From assembly GCA_964016985.1 (NCBI GenBank), contig OZ024826.1, positions 5,509,552 to 5,573,551 on the forward strand: 64,000 nucleotides of DNA. Reading direction: 5' to 3'. The notes beneath the pieces are model-generated. The model was not told the origin of the DNA, did not search any database, and saw only the letters and a list, made by a program, of their open reading frames with translations. The stretch comes from Anodontia alba (taxonomy: Eukaryota; Mollusca; Bivalvia; Lucinida; Lucinidae). Position 1 is the stretch's first letter; the number at the start of each line of letters is the position of its first letter. Position numbers and translations under genes: made by a program. Shown here one piece after another: positions 31,761-44,840 of this stretch.

Positions 31761-32879
31761 AATGCACTAATACGACCTTCCATCCTCGAACATAGTTTAA
31801 AGCTTCCCATATCCCCTCTGTATTATGACATATAGACCTTAGTTAATCAAAGAATGTAGACCCTGATCATTCGCCATGTTCTGCGGTAACTGAGTAGGGC
31901 AGTTGAGTAGGGTCTTAACTGTTTACACTCATCCAGCAGTTTAAGAATTAAATTAAGGTGTAACAGAGGCTTATAATTCCACTAATAGAATTATAAGCGC
32001 CTGGATAGGGTACATACATTAGCTACGATAAGAGCACAAGGAACCAATTGTGAGAGGACTGCTGATTGGTGCAAAAAAGTGTAGGGAAGCCCGGGGTAGT
32101 TATTTTGTGTAAGGCGACCTATGATTGGTTAATAACAAAGATGAATTAAAACTCATCATTCTAAATTGAAGAAACAAATATTTGTGTGTAATTTCCTGAT
32201 TGTTTCAAAGAAATTAATGTTTCTGTTTGTGTTTGTTGGAACCAAAAGAAGCAGTGAAATTGCAAAGTTTCAATGTTTTGATACCAGCCAATTGAGGGGT
32301 TGCTACATTCAGCCTAAAAAAGTCCCAGAAAGGGCTGGTGAAAGTGGTGTTTTTCTTTATTTATTTTACTGTGCTAAGTCTGGTCTTTGAATTCAAACAA
32401 AATTTGGAAGCCAGCCATAACCTGAAATAAATTCTTAACCACCAAAAAGGGTGGAATTACTATGGAGCTCTATGGGAAAAATAATTAGTTCATAGATTCT
32501 ATCTGGAAATAACAGGAATTGCCCTTGAGAGCAATAAACACACGCTCAAGAAATTCTCCTGAGGATCACAAATGAGAACTAACTGGCCAAAACTACCTTA
32601 AATGAATTAGGTATTTCGAATAACGTATTAATGAGTAATTAAACTTGCTAGCGTTTTCCGAAAGAGCTCCATAGGTAAGGAATCTCCGCGTTCCACGAAT
32701 CGATTAAACAATATATATTCTCTCGGACTTTGCAATAGCAAAATCAATACTTAATAGTGGCTTTAAAATCACCACTTTGCATATCAATTTGTAGAGATAT
32801 TAGATCTAAATAATAAGCATGTCGCAGATGATTTTGTGTTTTACGTACCTTTAAACATTACATCAGTCATATCAAGATG

Positions 32880-33017
32880 ACAAAGGGATTACAATGAAAT
32901 GCTCGGTGCAATGAAGCGCCGTACTATCATAGTTGAACTCCGTCTCTATTGGGATTTGCACCCGGGATCTGGTGAGCAGAAGTAGGGAGCGCTAACCGCC
33001 CGACTATCCGGACGCTT
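32880..33017 (-). mobile_element. Possible tRNA-derived SINE head, family D
   Basis: The minus strand reads GCGTCCGGATAGTCGGGCGG then TTAGCGCTCCCTACTTCTG and, at tRNA spacing, GGGTGCAAATCCC. These resemble A and B boxes with substitutions. The following AACTATGATAGTACGGCGC is unlike families A-C. Confidence 0.45.
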
Positions 33018-33182
33018 CAGCATGTCATAGATATAACATTAGATACGTAGATTAAATAGATTAAATAAAGACATTCTATCGAGAGTTGCAAGCAAACTGC
33101 ATTCTGCTTTATGCAATGAAGTAAAAATTCAAACGGGACTTTAAAATCGTCATTTTCCATCTTAATATAATAAAAGATATCT

Positions 33183-33365
33183 TCGGATATGAGCGCCCAG
33201 CGAAGATTCAGATCAGCTTGCGCATTCGCGCAGTCTGATCTAAATTTTCATCTGGGCGCCTTTTGGATAGCCAAGGGTGCAAAGTTTCTTCATTCGGACA
33301 ACGAAGACTGATCAGACAGCACGGATGCGCGGGCTAATTTTAGTCTTCGTTGGGCTCATATTTCA
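33183..33365. repeat. Foldback repeats of the GCGCAT/GATCAG family
   Basis: Two adjacent units: GATCAGCTTGCGCATTCGCG with CAGTCTGATC, and GATCAGACAGCACGGATGCG. Arms GCGAAGATT/AATTTTCATC and CCAACGAAG-like outer ends. Confidence 0.6.
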
Positions 33366-33555
33366 GAAGGTACGTTTTTCTCACATTGCGACTCTTATCT
33401 CGAAGACATTACATTCCGACTTGTGCCCCTAGAAGATGCCAGTATTGCTACACTAAAAGAGGCAAATTGGGCTGTCAAGTTCATAATGGGAATAATGGGC
33501 TGTCTTGCTGTTTTTCGTAATTCTTTCAGCCCTACAGACCAAAACAGAAACATAT

Positions 33556-33613
33556 GCAAACAGTGTAGATCCAGATGGTGACTAGCCGTCTCATTAGGAT
33601 CTAAACTGTTTGC
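33556..33613. repeat. Hairpin of the GCAAACAGTGTAGATC family
   Basis: GCAAACAGTGTAGATCCAGA at left, AGGATCTAAACTGTTTGC at right. Confidence 0.8.
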
Positions 33614-35741
33614 TATTCCGTTTTATGTTTTACTGACATACCTACTTGCAACAGTGCGCATGTCGAAGTTCAAAGATGGAAGAGCCCACTTCAGAAACAT
33701 GGCGCTGAAAGCGTAAAGATCCGAAGTCTGGGAAGCATCGCTAGCACATTAGATCAGCAGTGTAGGTTTAGTTTCGGTGATGCCAGAAATAGAGTTATAG
33801 TTTAATCCACAGCCGACCAGGTCAAATTTAGCTCATGAGCAACACAAAAAAAAGAAGAATTATACAATTAGCGGTAAAAGAAGACCCAGACCACTCTGTA
33901 CATTCGCGTAGTCGTTTTTGGTGACAAAATTTTCGCCATTTTTCCAACTGAGTCAATATTTGCGACTTTCTATTTGCTTTCCCGCACGTAAAGCCTTCTT
34001 TGTGAAAGTGGTCTATTCTAAAAGGAAAATAAAATGCTCCCAATGTCTGCTCTAAAAGGAAATGAATTGCTCCCATTAAAAAGAGAAATTTGCTAATAGG
34101 TCTAGATAAGACCTATAAGATAAATAGTTTTCTTATTTCCCCACGAAAAGGCGCTTCTAATGAGTACCCACAGCATACGTTTTTGTGAAGAAATAAGAAA
34201 AATATTAATAATTTTGGATTGAAAAAAGAAAGTATCTTTTCAAGAGCTATATAAAATCATTTCCTTTTAGAGTAGACATTTGGAGCAAACTCTTTCCTTT
34301 TAGAGCTGACCCCTTTTCAGAAGAAGGGCACGAATAATTTTGACATGATTATCGTCCTTGAAAGAACAGGCTTATCAGGGCCTTGGCTGTCCGCAAATGG
34401 CATAAGAACCTTTTTCTTACGTTGCATATCATATAGCATGCAGCTTTCGTATGACAAAAACTGTAATAGTTATTTTATAATTCCCACACAGAAAGCCGAC
34501 TGACCGTGAATGGGCCTGGTCAGAGAAAAATCTTCGCAACTTCATGCACAAAAAGCTAGGACACAGGCTGTCCTGTGCATTTTCGTAGGCTGAACAGGTA
34601 CTTGATATTCATTGTTTTTATTCTGTAAAGTTTATTGTCACAACTGGAGTTCTAAGAGTGAACGCCAGCCTGTATCTGTGCGCTGGCCTGTCTCTCTGTT
34701 CTTTCGGTGTTTGTCTAGTTACAGTAGATACTTTTCTGTTGCTTCGCCTGAAACTTTTGTTCCATTTAGGTCATACCATGTGAAATGGGATCTTCGGGCC
34801 ACGTGCGAAGAGCGTAGGCCCAGCCCAACCTGCAATCGACCCTGTCATATCAGGTTTGTTGGTGTTTGCCAATATAATGTTTAGTATAACACGAATCTGT
34901 AAGCTGACAGCGAAGGTCCCGACCTGGCTGTGCCTGAACTGGGCCTTCGCTGCCCGCCTGTGCACTGAAGACGGATTTTTACATGGCACGGTTCATTTCA
35001 ATTCAATAAACCTTAATGATCTTATTTTCATTTCCCTTGCCTCGACATTAACGTAATGTATTATGGCATAGCTTCTCGATCAAACAAATGACATTTCCAC
35101 TGAAAATTTCTATCGGAAATGGGAAAGCCTTTGTCGAATTTGCTGAAATGGAAATAAAATATACCGTCAATGTTAAATGTTTTTGGGTCAATACATGCAT
35201 TAAAATTACTAGTTTCAAGTTGAAAAACTATAACGGAGTCATTTTTCTATATATGTGAGTGTTTCTTGGTTTCTGTAAAGTTAGATTGTGGGCAAGTACC
35301 AATGTATGGTTAAATACAGTCAAATTTCAATAGATCGAACATCTTTTAGACCATAGAAATTTGTTGTAGACACAGAAAATTCGAGCCACTGAGTGTTAAA
35401 AACAGCGCATTTCAATTTCTGTCTACAAAGGTTACCCCTTCGCCCCCCCCCCCCCACCCCTTTGACAAACGCGACAAAAATATCCAGTTTAATCGAACGT
35501 TTGTGACTTTCTGTTTGCTTTCTCGCACATCAAGCCCCATCTGGAAAGTGGTCTACTGTAAAAGGAAAGAATTTAACAAACCGTTTCCTTTTAGAGCAGA
35601 ACCCGACTTAAACAGAGAGGAAATACAGAGTGGAAAGCGATGCCTCCCCTGAATGTGTATTAATGTCAATTAAGTTAAGATTAATCTTAAATTTAAGGAC
35701 TCGCAAAAACTGCAAAGAACATTTTGCATTTAACATAACTA
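33614..35741. other. Gene-free stretch
   Basis: Contains only short ORFs without domains. Near 34140-34240 a decayed piece of foldback family F is visible (TGAGTACCCACAGCATACGT); near 35325-35400 is a partial relative of the MITE at 35742. Confidence 0.45.
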
Positions 35742-36090
35742 CAGTCGAACCTCAATGGCTGGAACATCTTTGGGACCATGGAAATTTGTTCGAGCCAGTG
35801 AGGTTTAATCATGGTGCCAGGTCAGGAAGTAAATGGGAATAATTTAAGGAAGTATTTTTGATCTTCTAAACAATAATGGTATGTTGAGTGCACTCATTAG
35901 AATCGCCTCGTCGAGGCGATTCTAATGAGTGCACGTAACATACAATTTCATAAAAAAATAACAAAAATCCCCCCACCACTAAAATCCCCAAATATTCGTT
36001 TTCTTGAGCTATGGAAGAATTTCGTAGGGACTCAAAAACGAGTTCGAATTAGCCATGGTAAACGAGGTTCGAGCTACTGAGGTTCAACTG
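35742..36090. mobile_element. TA-flanked MITE with CAGTCGAACCTC ends and inner hairpin
   Basis: The ends CAGTCGAACCTCAATGGCT and AGCTACTGAGGTTCAACTG are inverted and bordered by TA. Inside, at about 35882-35950, is a perfect hairpin (GCACTCATTAGAATCGCCTC and its complement). Pogo/Tigger-like by its ends. Confidence 0.85.
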
Positions 36091-36635
36091 TACTACTTTT
36101 CGACCGTTAAAAGCAATAAGTATGTTTAGATATTGTTTATTGAGCAAGCATAAACCATTTACCTAGATGACTTTAAATACATTTTTTCTAACTTGATTCA
36201 CAACTGGAGAAAATAACTTTATGTCATATGCAAACAGCGCAGGTCCAGATGAGCGTGCGCATCCGTGCAATCCGATCTGGACATTCTCTGTTCTTCGACA
36301 TATACTACAATATCCATTGATTCTATAAGCGGAGACTGATTAGGCCTACATTGTCCGCAAATTGCATCAGAGCCCTTTTTCATGCGTTGTTAAACGCTTG
36401 GGCCGTAAAGGTAAGGTAGTCCAAAAAGTCCAAGGAACGATAACGAACCTCGGCTAAGTGTAACAATTCACCTTAAAACTGTTTTATTCTCGTCTGCCTA
36501 AACCGGAATTCGCCTACACTATTCGATAAAGAATTACACATTAAGCTGCATTTTCTGTAAATGATGCAACAATTTAACGCCTTAAAATAATGAGCAGAGG
36601 TTACAACAGTATTTCCTGCAAGATTGTATGTATAC

Positions 36636-36795
36636 CCAGCGAAGACTGAGATCAGCCTGCGCATCCGCGCAGTCTGATCAGAGTCTTTGCAGGGCACTCT
36701 ATGGTCTCCTAAAGATCCAAAACATCTTCAGGCGGACAGGGAAGACTGTGATCAGTGGAAGCGCAGGCTGATCTGAGTATTCACTGGGCGTACAT
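36636..36795. repeat. Foldback repeats of the GCGCAT/GATCAG family
   Basis: CCAGCGAAGACTGAGATCAG with GCGCATCCGCGCAGTCTGAT, then a second inverted unit ending TGAGTATTCACTGGGCG. Confidence 0.65.
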
Positions 36796-37389
36796 AGAAT
36801 CTGGTAGCCCCGGCTCATACAGAAATTCAATAATATTGAAAAGTATATTAAATTTGGCCGGTTTACGCCAACGTAGACTTAACAACATCAAGCAGATCTG
36901 ACACTGAGGATATGCGAGACGCTTAAGTCAGGTAATATACTGCGCACCAACAAAGAATCATCAAACACTATGCAGTCCATTGGTATATTGCATTTATTTT
37001 TCTTTTAACAATTATGTAAGTTGTTTGGAAAATGGCCAAAACATGGCTAAAACAAAGAAAAAAAAACCTTTATTGATAAAGAAAAACGTAAACAGTTAAT
37101 AGAAGATATTTTAAGGGAAAGAGAAAATTTTTCAGAAGAGTTAACACACTCTATCCAGTAAGTCCTGTAATAATTGTTTTTATTAGTGGCCTATTAACTA
37201 CTTGTCGGGTAATAAAGCGCTCCATGGAGACTGCATGTGGTTGAAATATTGGCAGCTAAGGACCCTAGAGGATTCTTTGGCTAACAGTTAATCTTTCATC
37301 TCTTGGACCAATGAAATCAAACTCTGCGGAAATACCAGCTTTACAGAACTTATAGAGAAACCTGTAAGCTCTGTGTCATAAGCTCCTTG

Positions 37390-37462
<73 letters not shown>
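37390..37462. repeat. (TA)n microsatellite
   Basis: About 36 uninterrupted TA dinucleotides. Confidence 0.97.
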
Positions 37463-37466
<4 letters not shown>

Positions 37467-37497
37467 GTTAAGTTTTGTTAACAGTGTTGCCACCTGT

Positions 37498-37534
37498 TTC
37501 GGAAAGGGTTTCGGAAAGGGTTTCGGAAAGGGTT
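37498..37534. repeat. 12-bp tandem repeat, three units
   Basis: GGAAAGGGTTTC repeated three times; encodes GKGF in one frame, but no gene is supported. Confidence 0.9.
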
Positions 37535-37639
37535 GCCAACTCTGCTTGTCATCTGTTATTGTTGTGGCTGCTTAATTGTATTTGATTGTCTTTCGCTTTG
37601 ATGTTGAGAACTTGATATGGATCTGATTTTATCAGTTTC

Positions 37640-39020
37640 GCATATTTACTTTCCATCCTTCTTAAGTCTGTTTCATCCTTCCATCATTCATATGTCTGCA
37701 TCCATCCCTCTTATGTCTACTTTCATCCTTCCTATGTTTACGCAATCATTATGTCTGCTTCCATTTTTCTTATGTCTGCCTTTCGTCCTTCTTATGTCTA
37801 CTTCCATCATTCTTAAGTCGGCTTCCTTTCTTCTTAATATCTGCTTCCACCATTCTTATATCTGCTTCCATCCTTCTTACGTTTGCTTCAATCCTTCTTA
37901 TATCTGCTTCAATAATTCTTACATCTGATTCCACCCTTCAGTTCTTCTTATGTTTACTACCGTCAGCCCATCTTTCTTAGGTCTGCTTCTATTCTTCTTA
38001 TGTTTGTTTCCATGCTCCTTATGACAGCTTACCTCCTTCGTATGTCTGCTTCCACCCTTCTTATGTTTGCGACCATCTTTCTTTTAATCCTTCCATCATT
38101 CTTATGTCCACTTCCATCCGTTTGTCTGCTTCAATCTTTTTTATGCCTTCTTCCTTCTGATGTTTGCTCCTATCCTTTTTATATCTGCTCCCATCGTTCC
38201 ATCCTTCTTATGTCTGCTTCAATCATTCCAAAGTCCTACTTCCAGCCTCCTTTTATCTGCATCCGTTAGTCTTATGTCTGCTTCCATCTTTCCATAATTC
38301 TTATGTCTGCTTCTCTCCTTCTTATATTTATTTCCATATTCCTTATGTGTGTTACTAACCTTCTTATGTCTGTTTGAATCCTTCTTAAGTCTGTTTCATC
38401 ATTCTTATGTATGTATGATTCTTTCCTTTAACTCTTCTTTTGTCTGCTACTATCCTTCTTATGTTTGCTTCCATCCTTTCATTCTTCTGGTGTCTGTTTC
38501 CATCCTTCTTATGTCTGCTTCCATCGTTCCGTACTTCTGACATCTAATTCCATCCTTCTTATCTCTGCTTCCATCATTCTTATGTCAGCTTCCATCCCTC
38601 TATCCTTCTTATGTCTTCTTCCATCCTCCCATTCTTCTGATGTCTGCTTCCATCGGTCCGTCCTTATTATGTCTGATTTTATCCTTCTTATATCTGCTTC
38701 TATCATTCTTATGTCTGCTTTTATCCCTCTATCCTTCTTATGTCTGCTTCCATCGCTCTGTCATTCTCTTTCCTGTTTTCAGCCTTCTTATATCTGTTTT
38801 CATACCCTTTATGTCTCCTTCCATCCTTCCTATGTCTGTTTCAATCCTTTTTATATCTGCTTCCGTCCTTCTTAAGTCTACTTTCATCATTCATTTATCC
38901 GTCGCTTTCATTATCTTTATGTCTGCTTCCATCCTTCTTATAACCGCTCCCATCATTCCATTCGTTTTATATCTGCTTCCATCTTTCTTATGTCAGCTTC
39001 CATCCTGTGTATGTCTGCCT
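37640..39020. repeat. 21-bp satellite (TTCTTATGTCTGCTTCCATCC), about 60 diverged units
   Basis: The basic unit ATGTCTGCTTCCATCCTTCT recurs through about 1.4 kb with substitutions and small indels, plus a larger-scale repetition that inserts CATCGTTCCGTACTTCTG-like variants. Because 21 is a multiple of three and the unit lacks stops in several frames, many frames of 60-144 codons arise (for example 38465-38875) reading CFHPSYV or MSASILL. I treat them as by-products. Confidence 0.92.
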
Positions 39021-39837
39021 ACTCTACTCGCTCCTTTAATCTACACCTGCGCTACACTATATAGACGACAGTGATATTTAAACCTACTTTAATATACCAG
39101 CGTACAAAGCTGTCTGTTTGGCACGACTTAGCTTTCATACGCCAGACACTGGCTTCTGCTTAACATGCTATTATACCGACACGAATATGCCTCAACCAGT
39201 GAATACCACTATATTTGGACATCAATTTTATGTTGTTGTTTTCCAGAGAGCGTATTCAACAGAAATCTTACCACGAATGCACAATAAAAGCTCTGTAAAT
39301 GTTTTTTTTTTTTTTGTGTTTTTTTTTTTTGTCGAAAGTATTACCCATTTCTAAGAGTTTATACTTTCAAAGCAAGAATCTTCGAACATGGTATGTACCT
39401 CTTGTAGATTAGAAGAGCGAAAGAATACATTTCTAAATCTGTTGATGGAAGCATTATCAAGCATTTTGAAGTCAGTCTGTTTAAAGAAAATCTCACTAAT
39501 TTTTATAAAATATATCCATTAGTCGCTTATCAGTAAAACCATCCAGGCCCTCTGAACGACGATAAAGAACACTATTTCATTTGCCATTAGTGTATAATGC
39601 TTCCTTCAACTGTTTCAAATTGATATAATAATTACTTATGACTGAAGTCTGCAGAATGGTTATGAGACTGATTTTGTAGAAATCACAAAACAGTAAAAAG
39701 ATCAAAAGATGTATGAATCTGAGGTCAACATACCAAAATCGTATTTCGGAAAATAAAGTCGATATACACAAAGACAAATCCGAGCATTCGCTGCTGATCA
39801 GAGCCTTCGCTCTTCAACAATACATTCTGAAATATAT

Positions 39838-41880
39838 GTTTTTAGCTCACCTGAGTCGAAGGATCAGGATGAGCTATTGTGACCACTTGCCGTCCGTCGT
39901 CCGTTCGTCTGTCGTCCGTCCGTAAGGTGTAAAAAGACTAGCCGTGTTTCCACTAACATGCTGAAAAAAAAAATTGGCGGTAGGTACGAGCAACTCTTTT
40001 TATTTTTCTATTTTTACTTCAGAAAAGAACATGGTCGGGCCTGTAATTTGACGAAAATACAGGTATTTTGTTGAGGGTCGGTGCTTTACTTTTTATTTTG
40101 CAGTTTACTGATAAATCATCGCAGAGTCGGGTGCTTGAAACAGAGTCGGTCGGTTAAGTGGAAACACAGCTATTTTTTTAACGCCTAAACACCTTTGAAC
40201 GACTTCTCCTCTGATACCCTAAGGCCAATTTTCTTCAAATTTCATGTGAAACTTTCTGTAAATGGAGGATTGAAAAAAAATGTTCAAATGGTTATGGTCC
40301 GTTAATTAAAATGGCCGCCATGCCCATATATGGTACAAATAAACTTAAAACATCTTCTTCTCGAGAACCGAGAAAAGTTTAAGGATGATCTCGGTATAAA
40401 GTATCAAGGACTCAAGGTCTACCAAGTTTGATCAAATGACGATCGTAGGTTGACCTTTGACCTTTTAACGGCAAGGTCAAATTTACATTTGTATGGGGAA
40501 AATGTCGAAAGGTCATATTCTGAAAATATTTTAAAGCCTAATGGCTTAAACTTATAATGGATGATTAAAGTAGCTAAAAATAAAAAAAAATGTCCGCTGG
40601 GGATGTCTGCTTTGTCCCTGAGCTATATACATGTATGAAATCATTGAATCTTTAAACGTCATTCTCTAAATCCGCTTGAGCAATTTTTACCAGATTTCAC
40701 ATGGGGTATTCACAATTTGTTCGAATGGTTTTCTCACCATTGAACAAGATGGCCTCCATGCCCATATATGTTAAAAACACTTAAAATCTTCTTCTCCAGA
40801 ACCAAGAAAGCTTAAAGGCTGAATCTTGGTGTATAGCATCAGGGACCTTAAGTCTACCACATTTATTCAAATGATGATCGTAGGTTAGCTTGTGATTTTT
40901 TTACGGCAAGGTCAAATATACATGCCCATGCATTTGTATGGGGCAAATGTTGAAAAATCATTTTCGCAAAATGTATTAAGACTAATGGCTAAAACGTACA
41001 ATGTATGATTTAAGTAGTTAAACTTTTTAGTTACAATCATTTTTACCCTTTGGGGTTTATCTGCCCTTGCTCCTTTGCTATATACATGTATAGAATCATG
41101 GAAACTTTAAATGCCTTCTTCTCTGAATCCGCTTGAACAATTTTTACCAGATTTTACTCGAGGCCTTTTGTCGGAAGAATAATTACAATTTATTTAAATG
41201 GTTCCGCGCCATTGAACGAGATGGCCACAATGCCCATGTATGGTAAAAACACTTATAAATCTTCTTCTCCAGAACCAAAAAAGCGTAAAGGCTGAATCTT
41301 GGTATATTGCATAGGGAACGCAAGGTCTACTAAATCTGTTCAAATGAAGATCGTATGTTGACCTTTGACTTTTTACGTCAAGGTCATATTTGCGCCTCAT
41401 ACATTTGTATGGGGAAATGTTGAAAATCGTTTTCTCAATATGTATATAGGACTAACGGCTGAAATTTACAACGTATGATTAAAGAAGTAAAACTGTTTAG
41501 CTACCGTCAAAATTTTGGGGTTTACTGCTCATGCCCTGAGCTATGCACATAAAATCATGATATCTTTAAACGTCTTCTTATCTAAAATGGCTTACATAAT
41601 TTCACCAGATTTCACATGGGGGCTTTTGTCCAAAGGATGCTGACAATTTGTCCAAATTGTTATGCGCCATTGAACAAGATGGCTGTTATGCCCATATATG
41701 GTAAAATAAACTTAAAGAAAAAACTTCTTCTCCAGAACTAAGAAAGCTTTGAGGCTGACTCTTGGTACACCGCATCTACTAAATTGTTAATATGATGATA
41801 CTAGGATGTCCTTTGACCTTTTTACGATATGGTCAAATTTGTGTCCTAGTTGCCTCTTGTTTTGTTCTCTAGATGCATGA
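39838..41880. repeat. Dispersed repeat with four 430-470-bp tandem units
   Basis: Begins TTTTAGCTCACCTGAGTCGA with an inverted AGGATGAGCT and TCCGTCGTCCG repeats, a combination I recall as frequent in bivalve and gastropod DNA. Then units starting ATCTTCTTCTCCAGAACC recur near 40356, 40787, 41258 and 41727, each with CGTAGGTTGACCTTTGACC and GCCATGCCCATATATGGT. No coding potential. Confidence 0.75.
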
Positions 41881-42179
41881 AAATAGTAAAGTTATGTTTT
41901 TGTTTAGCTGAGGATCCCGTTTTAATAATAGCTGATACACACTGATTTGCCATTTTCTTCTTTTTCTTTGTAAAACTAAATAAATAAAGCTTGTACACCA
42001 TAGCATGTTTCAATCAACATTAAGCGCTCTGTTCAATTCAGCAGACCCCAGAAAATACGATCCTAAGAATACAGCTTGCATGAAATACTAAAGCCTACTT
42101 TCTAGGGAACATAAGAAAATATAGCCGATGGTACGTACCCGTCTTGTCAGCCCTAATCCTATCCTAACCTTAACCTAAT

Positions 42180-42265
42180 TTTTCAACGCCCATTCAACGT
42201 TGATTCAACGTCAATGCATTCAATCAGCGTTGACTCGACGTTTTCAACGTTGTGTGCCCGCTGGG
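42180..42265. mobile_element. CCCAGC-ended foldback element, fragment
   Basis: Ends CAACGTTGTGTGCCCGCTGGG, the complement of the CCCAGC terminus, with repeated CAACGTTGA palindromes inside; the left terminus is not recognisable. Confidence 0.5.
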
Positions 42266-44096
42266 ATGCTATTTTACGACTTACATAGCCCTTACCTAAA
42301 AAGTTATCCCTAACCCTAGATAGGACACTATTTGTATATATCTGTCGATTCAGCGGTTTATGTAAGAAAAAGAACTGTGAGAGTGTTGAATTACCCTTTG
42401 CAGGTTTAATTACCCTTTATTGATCGTGTCCATTGTTATATAATTATGGGACAGAGCACCGGATGAGCTGTTTGCTCTGTGTCCACTTTGTTTGATTATA
42501 GATTCATGTCAGAAGTACTTCCAACATGTACTTTCAACTATGACCGTTGCTATCGCTCCGGGTTGGATGTTTGATCTGAGTTTTGCTGGTTCGCTTAAGC
42601 CAAATATTCATATTAAGCAGTTTTAGGTGCATTCAGCATTTAAACTATTAGATCGGGCCTGTCTGTGTGCATTCGTTGTTGTAGTTTGATCACTTGAGCT
42701 TGCGCCATCGGAGGACGGGGTTAACACACTCAATTTGTATGTGCAGATGTAACTAACCACCCGTCTTCTATCAATGAGACTACCACAGGGATACGGGGTT
42801 GGGGTGTAAATCATAGGCTGCTAGATGAATTTGCATATGTCAGTTAAACAAGATACCGGGGTCGTATGCAATGCTCTCAGAAATACACAAAATATAAGGA
42901 AGCAAAGAAGCTAATGGAATACAAATATAAGCATGTTCTACGTTTAGCACACAATAAATGTTAAAGCTGATTTTAATACGGAATAGTTTAGGGTTCTCTA
43001 CAAGCAAAGCATCGGTAAATCGGCTATATTCAATATTGCAAAAGGTGAATTCGAGAAGTCTAAACGAGATTTCGTCCTGTTGGCCTCTAGAAGTATGACC
43101 CTCATATCAAAAACTAATTACTGCAAATTTCACTTGAAGTTCGCTTTTTCAGGCTTACTTCATCAACATTAAAATAAGTAGTTAAGAATACCAATTTTGG
43201 TCACGATGTTCCGAGAATCCTTTAGATTGCGCTTTAAACGTGAAATTATCAAAATCAGTATATAAGCCATAACCTTTGATAAAATGCTTCAGTGGTAACC
43301 TTATAGGATATCTATACATAAGTGTGGTGTGCCGAAACAATACATATGAATGGAGACCACTTTCTCAGTGTATATGTAGCTTTTCAAATGAACATTATTC
43401 TATTCAACTCTATTCTATTATATTCTAGTCAGTGCTCCTGCTAGTCCCGGGCTTTAGTTGTAGACAACAAGCATACGATCATTGATGTATTGTGGAAGAC
43501 AAAATATTAGACATAAACGTCTAAGTACTGAAGCAAATTTTGTGCATGTTTATATGGGACAAGGGTTTGATGAATTTGATAAATTTTCAATGTAACAGGT
43601 ACAAAAGAACAACAATATGATAAAGTTTGATAATTTTTCAATGTAACAGGTAAAAAAGAACAACAATGTGATTCTTTAATGTTTGCTTTTATTCCGCTTT
43701 ATGAAATTTCTTGATTGAAATGAAAATAAAATAGACATTAATCTGCTTATAACACAGTTTAAGATTATTTATATTTGCCGGGACGTCGGTTTGTGTCCTT
43801 AGTAAGCTAATGGAATAGTCTACCGTATGTAAAAATCAAACGCTATATTAAGAGACCGGCGTGATCGCGCGCTGGTCAAGACCTGCAGTGTCCCTACTCG
43901 TATCTATGTGGCATTTAGTAGATTGTAGACATTTAGAACAGAACAACAGACTAGCTGTTATCTGTGCAGCAAGCTATCATTCCACTTCGCCCATTTATGC
44001 GTAGCATTACATAAAAGAAACGCTGACAAATATTGCAGATTGGAGAACTATATATATCAGTTTTGTATGGTACCCTCAGTATGTTATGAAAAACAA
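42266..44096. other. Gene-free stretch
   Basis: No supported gene, no clear repeat beyond a diverged duplicate near 43575-43670 (AATTTTCAATGTAACAGGTA twice). Confidence 0.5.
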
Positions 44097-44230
44097 AACA
44101 AAAAAAAAAAAAAAAAAAAAAAACAAAAAAAAAAAAAAAAAAAAAAAAGAAAAGAAAAAAGAAAAAAAAAAAAAAAAAAGAAATACACACACTCAAAAAA
44201 ACAAAACAAAAATAAACAAACAAAAATATG
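44097..44230. repeat. A-rich low-complexity tract
   Basis: A runs broken by C or G give Lys-rich or Phe-rich frames on the two strands; not a gene. Confidence 0.92.
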
Positions 44231-44574
44231 AGGCTTCACCTTTGTTATACTTTGAGAACGTTTGAGCCTAAATTAAGTCCACTCTAAAAATAATATATTC
44301 CCAGTTGGGAGGGGGAGGGGGCGGAGCAGGAGCAAATTATCTCCTTTCAGAATAGCCCCATTCAGATTCTGATCAAATGGCTATATCTACCGGTAAATGG
44401 AGCTATTCATTTTTTCTACCCATTGCCACTTAAACTATAACTGACAATAAATTGAATGTTGCACCTAGAACTATTAACTGAGATGGCACGATGATTTTCC
44501 TGCTAAAAATCGCCAATATTCATGATTTTGCAAGGTTTCAATTGACGTGCAACGTATGAAAAAGGCCCTTTTGC

Positions 44575-44770
44575 CATATGCGAACAGCGAAAGTCCAGAT
44601 GAGCGTGCGCATCCTGCAGTCTGATCTTGATATTCTCAGTTCGCCGACATATACTACAATATCCATTGAATCTGTAATCGAACAACGAAGGCTCTGATCA
44701 TCCTGCTGATCAGGGCCTGCGTTGCCCGCAAATTGCTCAAATGCCCTTTTCGTGCGCTGCGCATCAATTG
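44575..44770. repeat. Foldback repeats of the GCGCAT/GATCAG family
   Basis: GCGAACAGCGAAAGTCCAGA with GAGCGTGCGCATCCTGCAGT, then AACGAAGGCTCTGATCATCC and GATCAGGGCCTGCGTTGCCC. Confidence 0.6.
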
Positions 44771-44840
44771 TAAACAATTTAACCATGGGAAAAGGAGTCT
44801 TATGGACAAATACAAAATGCGCAGTATAATCAGGGCATTT

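Noticed and set aside
37617..39074. Several frames of 60-144 codons with 7-residue repeats as a repeat-protein gene
   Set aside because: They arise in several frames and on both strands from the 21-bp satellite; no flanking exon signals.
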